Shown piece by piece: positions 16,114 to 27,100 of a DNA stretch of 27,850 nucleotides. A program made the position numbers and the translations under genes. This DNA comes from Ustilago trichophora (lineage: Eukaryota; Basidiomycota; Ustilaginomycetes; Ustilaginales; Ustilaginaceae), in contig OOIN01000023.1 in the NCBI GenBank assembly GCA_900323505.1, forward strand, positions 1 through 27,850, in the 5' to 3' direction. The notes below the pieces were generated by a model. The model was not told the origin of the DNA. It worked only from the letters and a program-made list of their open reading frames with translations, and did not search any database. Each line of letters starts with the position of its first letter. The first letter of the stretch is position 1.

Positions 16114-19100
16114 CTAGGACGTCGACGGGCCAAAGCGCACGAGCTCGCCTTTGCCTCGAAGCTCATTATCATGCCAAGCGAGCTGCTGAGCGGGACTGAG
16201 ATGCTTAATGTATCGCGCCTTGGCCGTTTCAAATCGGGCGCTCGAGATGGAGTCAAATTGACCAAGTAGCAGCCAGAATGGTTCCTTGGCTTGGTCGGGA
16301 AGAGCGCTCAAGAGCGGAAAGTTCGCCTCGTCGGAACCCTTGACATACCAGTGGTGTCGTACTTGCAAACACAATGGCGACAATGATGGGCAGCAACTGC
16401 CCAGCGACGCTTTGTTGCGAGGTCGCTTGTTCGATGTCCTGTCGGCTTGAGCTTCTGGCGCCTCGTCTTTGCCTGCTGCCTGTTCTCTGAATGTGAATCT
16501 TCTCCGAGAGTACTGGTGTCCATCCTGTTGACGCAGGCCCTTGAGATCAATAAAGAGCTCAACACACGGCGTTGGCTGCGAGAGATTGGACAAGCGGGGC
16601 CCCACGGGACCTTTTTTGACCTCGTCCGGAATACTGATACAGTTCTTGACTTGGATCGCAACGTAGGACAACTTTTGCGCATCAAAGCGATTGTGGCCCA
16701 TTGGAGGCTCATCGGTCTCTGGAGTGTGGTAGACGGGGATCAAGAGGTCCCAACCAGGTTGATTGACAGGGCCTTGAGCAGCTGCGTGCCGAAGCCAGAG
16801 CTCGGGCAGAAGCGTTGGATCGATCTCCCTGGCTTGGGACACCTGTTTTTCGAGCACGACAATGTGCTTGAAGTTGATCCATGCGCGCTCTGCCCAGAGT
16901 CGATACTCGGCAGTGCCAGAACTTTTTGCGTCTGCTTGGGCCGAGGTCGATGACAAGCGAGAATCATTCTTATCGTCACTGCCTGCAGACGAGGGCGGCG
17001 GCCACGGCACCTCGACGTGGTGATTACCGATTAGCGTCTCCAACCATCTGGCAACCGTGATCGGGGCCACGACAGCCTCGTGATAATTATCTGCGGCGGC
17101 GTAGGGCATGCTGCTCTGATCAAGTAAGTTTTTGTACATAGACCTTGCGACTATGTCGGCTGCCATGGTGCAAAGCAGCATGACACCTTGCTCGCCTTGA
17201 GCACCCACATCGATACCGAGAGGAGCTCGAGTGGCGACAAGGGCTTGGATGACCATTCCCCATTTTTCGATAGGTGTCGGAGTTCCACAGCGGAAGTTCC
17301 AAGCAGCGGCAACGCTGAGGGGAGGCTCAGACGGGGTGCTGGTAATCACGGTCTCCGAGGTGCTCGAGATGTAGCTGATGTAGCGGAGATGTTGCGAGAT
17401 CTGCTCTTGGACAAAGTTGTAGAACGAATTCGTGCCGGAACTGGCCGGAAGCTGGATGCGGATTCGTTGCGAGGCGAGGGCGAGGAAGTTTTGATTGTTC
17501 TGATCGAGCGGAGAGTCGTGGACATTCGTTAACGCAGGCCATTCCCAGCCGGCTGGGCTCACCAGCTTGGTGATCATGTTGCGAGGCTGAAGATAGCCTT
17601 CGGAATGGTACAAGGCGTCGTTCCACAAGGGCCGACCGAGTTTGGGCAGCAAAAGATTGAGATGGCATAGATCCAGATGGTGATCGCAAGTGGCCAGGCT
17701 GCCAATCTCTTGGCGGTCTTGGTCGGTCAGGTTGATGTCGGTAGGCATGGCGGAGAAGGACTCGCAAAGTTGGTGCGTGTCACCCTCCTCCATGCGGCGC
17801 GAAGCCTTGCGGACGACTTTGCCAGCCAGAGGAGCCAGATCGGAATTGGTGTCGATGAGCAAGATCCAAGTGTTTGCCGGGCACGCACGAAACCATAGAC
17901 GACGGATGACAGGTAGCAAGGCAGCGATGGATCCGCATTCATCGAAGGCGAGGAAAGGAAAAGTGGGGCGGACCGTCTTGGGTGCCAGGGCTTCGAGCTC
18001 CAGGACGCTGGGCCGAAGAAAGGTATGGACGGCTTTCATGGTGCACTCGGGTCTGGAGAGGAGCGGACGGCATTGTTCGCAGAGCTGGGCGTAATAGTGC
18101 TGGGCGTGGTTGGAGATGTGCTTGAGCATCTCGGTTCGGAATCGGGTGGTGAGAATGTGGGGAGCATGTTGACGTGCAGCCCTGATGTCGGCGGGAGCTT
18201 GATCCTCGAGATTAAAGACCTTTGGGGACTCCGGCATGGAATGGGTCGGAGGCGAAAGGACCAGACGTTCAAGTGTTTGCTTGCTTCGTGGACACAACGA
18301 CTCTGGCGAACCAAAGTGAGACATAGGAACAAATTTGGAAGAAGGTGACGAATGGATGGCGGTTGCGAGGTAAAAGATGACGGTATTCCAGCAGATTTGT
18401 TGGTCGGATGGTTTACAGCCGTGCTTGTCGTCGAAGCAATTGGAGGCATCCTTGAGCAGGGAGAGGTAATGGGCAATTGTGTCGCAGTAGAGAGCAAGCC
18501 AAGCCAAGACATGGAGATGTGCTTTGACCGAAGACTGTTCCAAGAGGGCGTGAGACTCGACAAAGTAGTCAAAGACATGGCTATCCTGCGAAGGGAAAGA
18601 AACCTGCTGGGATTGGGGAGGCGAATCGCGCATACAGACTAGCATGCCAGGATGGAGGACGCTGAGCTGGACACACAATCTGGACTTGCCAAAGCCAGAT
18701 GACTGAAGAAGGGGGAGTACCTTTGCATAGTAACTGCGCGCCGTCTTCTCGGTGGAGTTGGTGGCGATTGAAGACGATACGGGTTGATCGACATGACAAA
18801 AGGGTTCGGTGGGGAAGAGCGGATTGTGGACGTGTAGAAAGACGTTGATGAGATCGAGAGAGGGGCCGAGAAACCGGGTGGCGCTGAAGGAGGAAGCGAC
18901 GAAGGAGAAGGGGGAGGATGGGTCTTGGGATTGACCAGACTCGAAAGCGTACTCGAGACATCGCTCGAGACATTGGGAGGCGGGTTGAGAGCCCAGCTTG
19001 GGAGATGCAAGATCGAACTCGTCGAGGAGTGTCGAGAGCGGTTTCAGAGGTCTGAGTGTGAGCGACTTTCTTGTGTGGTCAAATAGGGTCTCGGAAAAGG

Positions 19101-19488
19101 TGAGTGGAAGAGAGTGGGATTGTGCTTTCAAGAGATTGAGCAACTTTGTCCATTTAGCATTTGTGAAGAAGAACTGGAGCGCATCGCTGCGAACATTGCG
19201 CTCGTTGTTTGCGTCAAGGGCGATGCTGAGCGCTTCAAACCAATGTCTGGTGAGTATTTGTGACATGTCCAGATATTCGCTCAATAGACGGGCAAGACTC
19301 TGTTTGCGTTCGGGTGTCGAGAGGGCTGAGGCGCGAGGAAGATCGACATGACTGGTCGATGCTGTCCGAGGTGGGGTGGTTGAACCTGGTGTTGAAGTCA
19401 AAGACTGCATATCGATGCGTCTTGATGGATGTCGAAGCATGTCGCGATGGTGGTGGCGGCGATGGTGGTAGTATTGATATTCAGACAT
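16114..19488 (-). CDS. Large unrecognised protein with P-loop NTPase-like motifs (1124 aa)
   Basis: I start at the ATG at 19488 (MSEYQYYHHRRHHHR). The frame is open further upstream to 19803, but that part translates a 7-bp DNA repeat. A variant Walker A, LQSSGFGKSR, is at ~261-270 with Lys268; the usual first Gly/Ala is replaced. A Walker B-like FPFLAFDE is at ~510-517, followed by a sensor-like TWILLIDT at ~540. The N-terminus is His/Arg-rich and then Ser/Thr/Pro-rich; the C-terminal ~110 residues are rich in Arg, Gln and Glu. I recall similar QSSGxGKSR proteins of unknown function in basidiomycetes, often in lineage-specific families, but I cannot name the function. No signal peptide or membrane segment stands out. 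It is the first gene inside the subtelomeric repeats and diverges from NFS1. Single exon; a missed intron cannot be excluded. Confidence 0.75.
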   Translation of the reverse strand: MSEYQYYHHRRHHHRDMLRHPSRRIDMQSLTSTPGSTTPPRTASTSHVDLPRASALSTPERKQSLARLLSEYLDMSQILTRHWFEALSIALDANNERNVRSDALQFFFTNAKWTKLLNLLKAQSHSLPLTFSETLFDHTRKSLTLRPLKPLSTLLDEFDLASPKLGSQPASQCLERCLEYAFESGQSQDPSSPFSFVASSFSATRFLGPSLDLINVFLHVHNPLFPTEPFCHVDQPVSSSIATNSTEKTARSYYAKVLPLLQSSGFGKSRLCVQLSVLHPGMLVCMRDSPPQSQQVSFPSQDSHVFDYFVESHALLEQSSVKAHLHVLAWLALYCDTIAHYLSLLKDASNCFDDKHGCKPSDQQICWNTVIFYLATAIHSSPSSKFVPMSHFGSPESLCPRSKQTLERLVLSPPTHSMPESPKVFNLEDQAPADIRAARQHAPHILTTRFRTEMLKHISNHAQHYYAQLCEQCRPLLSRPECTMKAVHTFLRPSVLELEALAPKTVRPTFPFLAFDECGSIAALLPVIRRLWFRACPANTWILLIDTNSDLAPLAGKVVRKASRRMEEGDTHQLCESFSAMPTDINLTDQDRQEIGSLATCDHHLDLCHLNLLLPKLGRPLWNDALYHSEGYLQPRNMITKLVSPAGWEWPALTNVHDSPLDQNNQNFLALASQRIRIQLPASSGTNSFYNFVQEQISQHLRYISYISSTSETVITSTPSEPPLSVAAAWNFRCGTPTPIEKWGMVIQALVATRAPLGIDVGAQGEQGVMLLCTMAADIVARSMYKNLLDQSSMPYAAADNYHEAVVAPITVARWLETLIGNHHVEVPWPPPSSAGSDDKNDSRLSSTSAQADAKSSGTAEYRLWAERAWINFKHIVVLEKQVSQAREIDPTLLPELWLRHAAAQGPVNQPGWDLLIPVYHTPETDEPPMGHNRFDAQKLSYVAIQVKNCISIPDEVKKGPVGPRLSNLSQPTPCVELFIDLKGLRQQDGHQYSRRRFTFREQAAGKDEAPEAQADRTSNKRPRNKASLGSCCPSLSPLCLQVRHHWYVKGSDEANFPLLSALPDQAKEPFWLLLGQFDSISSARFETAKARYIKHLSPAQQLAWHDNELRGKGELVRFGPSTS

Positions 19489-20070
19489 GACATTTGTTGG
19501 ACACGTGTGCTTGCGCAGCACAAGTGTGACAGTTGGAAAGTCGCGGGAGTGTGATAAGAGAGAGTTCGAGGGTGATGATGGTGTGTGGTTGCATGTGGTT
19601 GCATATGGTTGTTGCGCCACATGGACAGACAATCCGCCCCCGCAAGCTGCAGTCCAGAGTCCGTATGCAATGCGCAATGCGCAATCCGCAATCCGCAATC
19701 CGCAATCCGTAATCCGCAATCCGCAATCCGCAATCAGGTTTTGGAACAAGGATCGGGCCGAGAGATGCAGCCAGCTGCTGCCTCTGTGAACACAGAGCCA
19801 CATATTCTCACACTAAGAGCGTGTCGATCGCCGATTTGCTGGAAAAAAAAACCCCCCGACTCTAATTTCACGAGAAGTTCAACTTGTAGGGAGGCCTCGA
19901 CTCTAACATCCAGTGTATTACGGCAGGGAATCTCTGCCGGCCACTCGCACACTTGACTCCAAGAATTGCCACAGCTGAGTTCATAGTCGGCAAATCGCAA
20001 CTGTTACCTCTTCTGTGCTCACCACCATCTTCAATCACGGTCAATTACCCAACTCTCACCTTTTGCAACA
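19489..20070. promoter_or_regulatory. Divergent promoter region shared by the P-loop gene and NFS1
   Basis: The 582 bases between two divergent start codons must hold both promoters. They contain a 7-bp minisatellite at 19667-19736 and an A8/C6 run near 19843-19857. The bases before NFS1 are CT-rich with CAACA just before the ATG. No clear TATA box is seen. Confidence 0.6.
19667..19736 (+). repeat. 7-bp minisatellite, 10 units (GCAATCC)
   Basis: Ten tandem 7-bp units: GCAATGC twice, then GCAATCC-type units with one GTAATCC variant, ending GCAATCA. On the minus strand it reads GGATTGC and lies upstream of the P-loop gene start, so it is probably in the promoter or leader. Confidence 0.95.
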
Positions 20071-21561
20071 ATGGCAACCACGTTACGATCTTCAGCATCT
20101 TCCGGGCTCGCGATCCGCACGCTTTCGCGGACGCTTGTTGCAGCGCCAGCGTCGCGACGACTCACCCGAGGGTATGCTTCACCTTCATCGCCAGCCTCGA
20201 TGGCCACGCCTGTAGATGTGGCACAGCCCGATGTTCGAGGTGGCGTCGGTAGCAAGCAGGGACTCGGTAGCAACTTGCTCAGCGACATTATCACAGCTGC
20301 TCCCAAGCACTCGACCGCCAATCGACCAATTTACCTCGACGCACAGTCCACAACCCCTGTCGACCCTCGTGTTGTCGACAAGATGATGCCCTACATGACC
20401 AATCAGTACGGCAACCCGCACTCGAGAACGCATGCTTACGGTTGGGAATCGGAGAAGGGCGTCGAGGAGGGTCGAGAGCACATTGCCAGCCTGATCGGTG
20501 CTGATCCAAAGGAGATCATCTTTACTTCGGGTGCCACCGAGTCCAACAACATGGCCATCAAGGGTGTCGCTCATTTCTACAAGTCCAAGAAAAACCACAT
20601 CATCACTACCCAGACCGAGCACAAGTGTGTGCTCGACTCATGCCGTCGTCTTCAAGAGGAGGGCTTTGAGGTCACTTACCTCCCTGTCCAATCCAACGGT
20701 CTCATTGACCTCAAGCAGCTCGAGGACGCACTACGACCCACCACCGCACTCGTCTCTATCATGGCCGTCAACAACGAGATCGGTGTCATCCAGCCCATCA
20801 AGGAGATCGGCCAACTCCTCAAGACCAAGGGTGCTGAGCTCGCAAAACAGAGCGGCCGTGGTGCCTCCAAGCCCTTCTTCCACACTGACGCCGCTCAGGC
20901 TGCCGGTAAGATTCCCCTCGATGTCAACGAACTCGGCGTCGACCTCATGAGTTTGTCGAGTCACAAGCTGTACGGTCCCATGGGTATCGGAGCCTGCTAC
21001 ATTCGCCGCCGTCCTCGTGTCCGTCTCGAGCCCATCATCAACGGTGGTGGTCAAGAGCGTGGTCTCCGATCAGGTACTCTCGCTCCTCAGCTCATTGCTG
21101 GTTTCGGTGAGGCCGCCCGACTCGCCAAGCAGGAGCTCGCCTACGACCACGCTCACATCTCCAAGCTCTCGCAGCGACTGCGTAACACGCTCGAGGCCAA
21201 CATCACCCACGTCCTCTTCAACGGTGACCAGAATGGCTACCCTGGCTGCCTCAACCTTACCTTCCAATACGTCGAGGGCGAGTCTTTGCTCATGGCCCTC
21301 AAGGATATTTGCCTGTCTTCCGGTTCAGCATGCACTTCGGCCTCGCTCGAGCCTTCGTACGTGCTGCGTGCGCTCGGATTGGACGACGAGAACGCCCACT
21401 CGTCGCTCAGGTTCGGTATCGGCCGATTCACCACCGAGGAGGAGGTCGACTATGTCGCCGACAAGATCATCAAGGTCGTCAACAAGCTCCGCGATATGAG
21501 CCCGCTCTGGGAGATGGTTCAAGAGGGCGTGGACCTGAAAAGTATTGAATGGTCTGGTTGA
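20071..21561 (+). CDS. NFS1: Mitochondrial cysteine desulfurase NFS1 (496 aa)
   Basis: Class V PLP-dependent aminotransferase-fold enzyme that takes sulfur from L-cysteine, releasing alanine, for Fe-S cluster assembly on the ISU scaffold with Isd11 and frataxin; it also supplies sulfur for tRNA thiolation. The first ~45 residues are rich in Arg, Ser and Ala without acidic residues, a typical mitochondrial presequence. Key residues: His184 (QTEHK), Asp273 and Gln276 (HTDAAQ), PLP-binding Lys299 (SSHKLYG), the RSGT motif at 333-336, and catalytic Cys421 in the mobile loop SSGSAC. The C-terminus ends SIEWSG after the conserved SPLWEM block. Length matches fungal NFS1. The ATG at 20071 has a good context (CAACAATGG). 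Single exon, high GC and unbiased CpG use, as expected of a conserved core gene. Confidence 0.97.
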   Translation: MATTLRSSASSGLAIRTLSRTLVAAPASRRLTRGYASPSSPASMATPVDVAQPDVRGGVGSKQGLGSNLLSDIITAAPKHSTANRPIYLDAQSTTPVDPRVVDKMMPYMTNQYGNPHSRTHAYGWESEKGVEEGREHIASLIGADPKEIIFTSGATESNNMAIKGVAHFYKSKKNHIITTQTEHKCVLDSCRRLQEEGFEVTYLPVQSNGLIDLKQLEDALRPTTALVSIMAVNNEIGVIQPIKEIGQLLKTKGAELAKQSGRGASKPFFHTDAAQAAGKIPLDVNELGVDLMSLSSHKLYGPMGIGACYIRRRPRVRLEPIINGGGQERGLRSGTLAPQLIAGFGEAARLAKQELAYDHAHISKLSQRLRNTLEANITHVLFNGDQNGYPGCLNLTFQYVEGESLLMALKDICLSSGSACTSASLEPSYVLRALGLDDENAHSSLRFGIGRFTTEEEVDYVADKIIKVVNKLRDMSPLWEMVQEGVDLKSIEWSG

Positions 21562-22420
21562 TTTTTGCTGTAGAGTCAGCTTCATAGTCACTCACCTTTC
21601 TTGTTTCCGTGGATGCTGCGCAGCGTACAGATAGTGTTTTTGACTCGGGTCGATCTTTCAAATGTTCGAGCAATGTGACCCTGTTTGTGTAGGATTGCAA
21701 GCTGATGTGTTGGGTTGCTATGTGTGTATGTGCAAAAGGGGACCGAATACAGACTCGGTAGGAGAAGCACTATAGCGGTGAGTCTTGTGCCTTTCAATGA
21801 GCCCGCCTGACGACAGCATCATTCACAGGGTTGACGACCTGATGTGAGCATGGACGAGGAGCAACAATAACGGCCAACAGCGGAAAGCAAGCGCGCGAAA
21901 AACAACCTAATCGGGAGGTGACTTGATCCTTTTTTTAGAAACCCGATTAGCGATCGACCGCGACAAAAGTGGAGATGTTTTGTTGTCTCTAATCTGACGC
22001 TGCCAAATTTGAAAACAGAAATTTTAATTCACCGAAGCGTCAGCTCAAAAGGGAAAGGGTCAGGTGAACGCATGAACATCAGCGCCACACGACCGTTTTC
22101 AAATCGATCTTCTTCTTCTTCTTCTTCCTATATTTCTTCTTGCTCTTGTTTGGTCAATTTGTGTCAATTCGGTGGGCCCCAGAGATTCTTGGCAAGAGCG
22201 TCTAAAATGCACAAATGAAGTCACTCCTTCGGCACACAAATTACGCAAAACGGCCGTTTTGTCTCCGAAAAGGATTTTGCTGTCAGCGAGAGACTTTCTT
22301 CTTTGTGGAAGTGCACTGTTCTGATCCGAAACGCCAGTTGAGCTCGTACACAAAGTGTGAGTTAAATACAGACATGACGAACAAAAAGCATTTGCATGTG
22401 TCGTGATGAGTGGGATGTGC

Positions 22421-22468
22421 AATGTGAAATGTGAAATGTGAAATGTGAAATGTGAAATGTGAAATGTG
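22421..22468 (+). repeat. 7-bp microsatellite (GAAATGT)n
   Basis: About six perfect tandem GAAATGT units in an intergenic region. Confidence 0.95.
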
Positions 22469-23552
22469 CTGCTGCTTAGGGGAGAGGTGCAAAGTGACCG
22501 CATCGCGCACACGCTCTCCTGCTTGCCACACTTGCTTTCCGCATGGTCGCTTGTGCCTGCACAACAAGCACCCTGGGTTTTTTTTTCTTTTTTTCTTTTT
22601 TCTTTTCTTACCCAGAGACTCCAAGTTCTGTCCTACGACAGGGCAACACACATCGCACAAATCCTTCCAAGTTGATACAACTCACGAATGTCTCCCAAAA
22701 AAGACTGCAACAATGGCACTGTGGTAATCGTGGGAGTGTGTCGTAGGTGGGAAAGAATCGCGAAAACTAAAGTTGTTTGGCGGGACCATGCAGGCACATT
22801 AAGTCCGTCGAGGTGCTGCGTCGGGTCAAGGGCCAGGCTATCTACGGCCACTTAGAACAAGACTCTGTAGCTGCAGCTACACGGGGCATTCGAATCCATC
22901 TGCTGTCCGGACATGGAATCGCACACGAGCAGCAAGCAAGCTTTGAAGGAGAAGATACCATGCGGTTTGGCATCCACTTCTCCGACGGACGAGCTGGGCC
23001 GAACTCACTGCTAGATTGTCCCTGGCAAGAAAGGAGTTGAAAAGCGCTCAAGTTTCCGTGTCAGCGACACCGAGCATGACAATGTGAGCACGGCTTTGCG
23101 GCAAATGATACTATGATGGTCTCCACATGCGTGGTTCGGTCTTGACTCCCGAGATGGGGTCAAAATCGATGGTTGCGTGTGATTGGTACTGTACTGTAGC
23201 GTATGTAGAAAGATAGCAGCGCGTAGCATACGGCCTCTAAAAAGAGGCAGCATCGGTCGTCGGGGCTAGTCCCAAGCCGACGCGTTGCATTTTTCGTCAC
23301 AGCCAGGACGCAGAGAGTCGTAGTGTGCTCAGTAAGGCCTGGCTGGAAATCACAGGAAAAATTAAATCATAGTTCGAATCCACACACTATTTTGCAATTC
23401 TGACGCAGGATCTCAGCTTCTTGCAGATCCCAAAAAGAGGATGCCGAGGAATTTTCGAGGCGGCATACCGCTTTGTTGCTTTTACCCACGGCTCATCGTG
23501 TCTCCTCCTCTTGCTCCTCTTTCTGACAGCAACACTTGGTCCAAGGGCCCAC

Positions 23553-23583
23553 CATCCCATCCCATCCCATCCCATCCCATCCC
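23553..23583 (+). repeat. 5-bp microsatellite (CCCAT)n
   Basis: About six tandem CCCAT units upstream of the PRM10-like gene. Confidence 0.95.
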
Positions 23584-24198
23584 TCCTTCATCATCATCTC
23601 GAGCCTCACATTTTGACAAGTCACATCCCACCATCTGCTCACTTCACTCACACTCCCACACTATAGACATTCCCAGCGTTTGATCCCTCTGTTGCAGCCC
23701 ACAGCCTCCTATTTCACAACTAGAGAACACGCTCTTCGGTCATCTTTCCGACAAGTCACGGAAGATCCGACTGCTCTCACTCATCACCCAACCATCTCTT
23801 CTGCTATACTGTCGCTTGTTCGATTGGATCAAGTGAATTACAGCCTGGTGCTGCTCAACTGCTTCGTCTCACTTAATCCATATCATAGACTACGCCACAT
23901 CTCGATCGCTGGCGAATACTAATCTCAGCATCATCGGCATCGGCCGCTCCCATCATCTTTTAAACAGCCTCATCAATAGCTTTCCGATCTCTTTGGCATC
24001 CGACCGAACCTCGTCCGCTCTCTCACTCGCAGTGACACCACGCGCTGTCTACTCCCTCGCATGCTTACGTCTTGCTCTGAGAGGATCGTTACCCCATCTT
24101 CTCGACTCGCCAATCTTGTTTGGTCAAACACTTTAGACCTGGCGTCAAATAGCATCCATACTCCATTGCATAACATACCATAGTCGGACACCATCGCC

Positions 24199-27100
24199 AT
24201 GTCGGATGGGCATGGCGTTCATGAGCGGGACTATACCGTCTCGTCTTCTTCCACCGCAGACTCCTCCACATTGCCAACCGACTCCCACGAGAATGAGCGG
24301 CATGCCGGTTCATCACACCAGCCAGATCCCGAGATACGTATCCAAGATACCGATGCTGACGACACTTTGAACAGCTCTGAAGGTGCTCCGCCACAAGTGG
24401 CAGCTTCCAACGCTTCGACTTCTACTGCTGTGCCAAACGATGCGGCTGGTTCGTCGACGTTGACGGCGGCTCGGCGCGGCCGTGTCCACTGGGACGGCTC
24501 TTCGAACGCTGCCAGCTTCCGCAAAGGTGGCCAGCTTCAAATCCGTACCGGTGGTGCCTTGGCAGGTCCCACGGTCACCGTTCGTGGAGGCGCAGCTCAC
24601 ACCCGCACAGAAAGCGGCAATGTTCTCAGCCTAGGCTCTGTTCGCAGGAGCCATCACCCAGGGCCGCTCAACATCGCGCAACGGCTCACTCCCCAGAACG
24701 AGGCTCCAACCTCGTCATCACCGCCCCACGCAGACACTTCCGCCGCTGCTGTCACTGCCGCTGCTCAGATCCCGTCCCTCTCCTTGACGGGCGCCAAGGG
24801 CCTAGATGAGCAGGGTCTCGACAACCGCGCCTTCCTCGAGCTGCAGCGTGAACTGCAAAGGCACGAGGCTCGCAGCGATGATGGGGGCAGCCATCTTAGC
24901 TGGCAAGAAGCAGAGCCTGCTGAAGATCGTGCCGGTCGCGATCGTCTAGCTCAAGTGTTCATGGACCGGGAGCGCGATCGCGAAGAGCGCAGGCGTCGAC
25001 AGCGTGCTGTTGGATCCAATGTTCCCGATACGCCTGGCTTTGGTGATGTTAGCGGCGTTACCACCCCTGGTTCTGGCACCAGTGAGAGTAGCTATGACCC
25101 TGCCAACGACTCAGACCTCGACTACATCGATCTCGTTCCCGGTGAGACTGACGGTATGCCTACCCGCATCAAGAAGCGCAAGGGTGAAGAACAGCCCGAA
25201 GAGCAGCCAAAAGGCTGGGCCAAGCTTCGTAGCATGTTTGGCAAGCCTCCTGCCGATGAGGAAGACCAGGAAGAGAAAGGCCAAGTTTCGCACACCGTCG
25301 AACCTCAAGCTGGTAGATCGCACGACGATGGCGGGCCCACCAACTGGAAGTCGGTGCCCGTCGAAACCTCCAGTGGGCTTCACACGGGTGATGGTCCGCG
25401 TCGAAAGCCCAACAAGTTCGAACGCGAGGCTGCACGACTCGTCAAGCAGCACAAACTCGCTCAACAGCGACAGGACGCCTTGGATCGCATCGGCCGATCG
25501 CATCTCCCTGACTCTGGAGCTTCGACCCCTGACCCCATGGAGACGACCATGAACATGGATGCGCGCCCCGTCGCATCTGGTGGTGTTCTTGGCAATCTAC
25601 TACGCCTTTACGAGCAGCAGCAGCGCGACATCAATGCAAGGAGCGCCGCCACCAGCTCTGTCGCCAGCACCAGCGAGTACAACATGGACAGCGACGGCAG
25701 GCCGTTCGTCTCGGAAACCTCTGAAGCAGTTCGAGAAACGATGGAGTCGCCCGGATTCCAAAAGAAGATGGAGCGATACGAGAAGCGTCGTGGTATGTCG
25801 CTCCAATCGATCGCCTTACCCAGCCCCAAGCTCACTCAGACCTTCGCCAAAGTCGGCAACGCTGCCTTTAGCACTTCGACCAAAGTCGTTCGCGGTGTCG
25901 CCAACGAGACCGGTATCGAAAGTGCGCTCGATGAGCGACCCAAAGCGGCAAGGAGTGGCGCCGGTGTCTTCGGCGCGCTCGTTGCCACCACGGGTAACCT
26001 CGTGGGTGCCGTCTCGCCGCAGCATGCTCAGCTTGGTCCCAACCCTAAGCGTCCCGGCTTCTCGCTCGACCGATACCTCTTGCCCGAGATGAACGCCAAG
26101 ACACTCAAGCGCACCGCTCAGATTGTTGCAGACGCAGCTCCAGCACCTTACCGTCCTAGCAATGTCGGCTCTCCGCTTGCATCCCGAACACACTCCTTGC
26201 CGACCAGCCCTGGTGGCGAACGTCGTGACAGCTCGACGCAAGCCAACTCGCCCACTGCTTCTGGGTATGTGACGCCGCACAAGAAGCGCCCTAGCTCTAT
26301 CATGCACTTCCCTTCGCGTACCATGACGGGTGGTAGCTCCGTTGACGGCCACGGTCCGCGCAAGAGGCACCTTCTGCCAGGCGCCATGTCGCGCGCCTGG
26401 ACCCATTCCAACCTCAACACTCCCGACGTCAACGTCGGCATGGGCCCCGACTATTTTGGTCCCGACGCAGAGAAACACCACTCGGACTGGCACAAGCAAG
26501 AATGGCAGCGCAAGCTCAAGAAGCGTGCCAAGGATAAAAAGCGCAAGGAAGAGATCTTCATCACCATGCACGTGGCCGCCATTCTGCAGCGCCAGCAGTT
26601 CATCATGAAGCTCGCTCGCGCACTGATGATGTTCGGTGCGCCTACGCATCGTATCGAGACGCAGATCCAGCAAACGGGCCGTGTGCTCGAGATCAATTGC
26701 CGATGCATCTACTTGCCAAACCTCATGCTTCTGGCGTTCGGTGACGATGCCACGCACACATCCGAGACCAAGTTTATCAAGCAGACCTCGGCGCTTGACT
26801 TGACCAAGCTTACCGACATGCACACAATCTACTGGAATGTCATTCATGACAAGATTGGCGTAGAGGAGGCCTCGACGCAGCTGGATGAGCTCATGAGGCG
26901 CAAGCCGTTGATCGGACGATGGCCTATGGTTTTGATCGGTGGATTTGCTTCGGCGTTCATCTGTGTCGGTCCACAGGGTTTCAACGGTAGCTTTATCGAT
27001 GCGGTCATGGCCTTCCCTCTGGGAGCGTTTTTGGTCTACTGCCAGTCGATCATCACGACCGAGCTGTACAGCAACGTGTTCGAGATTGTATTTGCCACGC

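Larger units (their letters stand above)
21562..24198. other. 2.6-kb intergenic region with microsatellites
   Basis: I see no convincing protein or RNA gene. It holds the NFS1 3' end and the PRM10-like promoter and leader. Simple repeats: CTT run near 22109-22127; GAAATGT x6 at 22421-22468; a T/C tract at 22578-22609; CCCAT repeats at 23553-23583. The stretch 23600-24190 is C/T-rich on the + strand, as expected for a long leader of the downstream gene. The short ORF at 22777-23040 has no recognisable similarity. Confidence 0.6.

Noticed and set aside
22777..23040. ORF of 87 codons in the NFS1-PRM10 intergenic region
   Set aside because: No family resemblance, neighbouring exon or promoter could be seen. 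It could be an unrecognised exon but cannot be supported.
23321..23389. tRNA-like sequence: TAGTGTG / CACACTA ends, a CTCAGTAAGG box A-like word and GTTCGAATCC box B
   Set aside because: The T stem does not pair around the TTCGAAT loop and the D arm does not fold, so there is no cloverleaf. At most it is a decayed tRNA-derived remnant.
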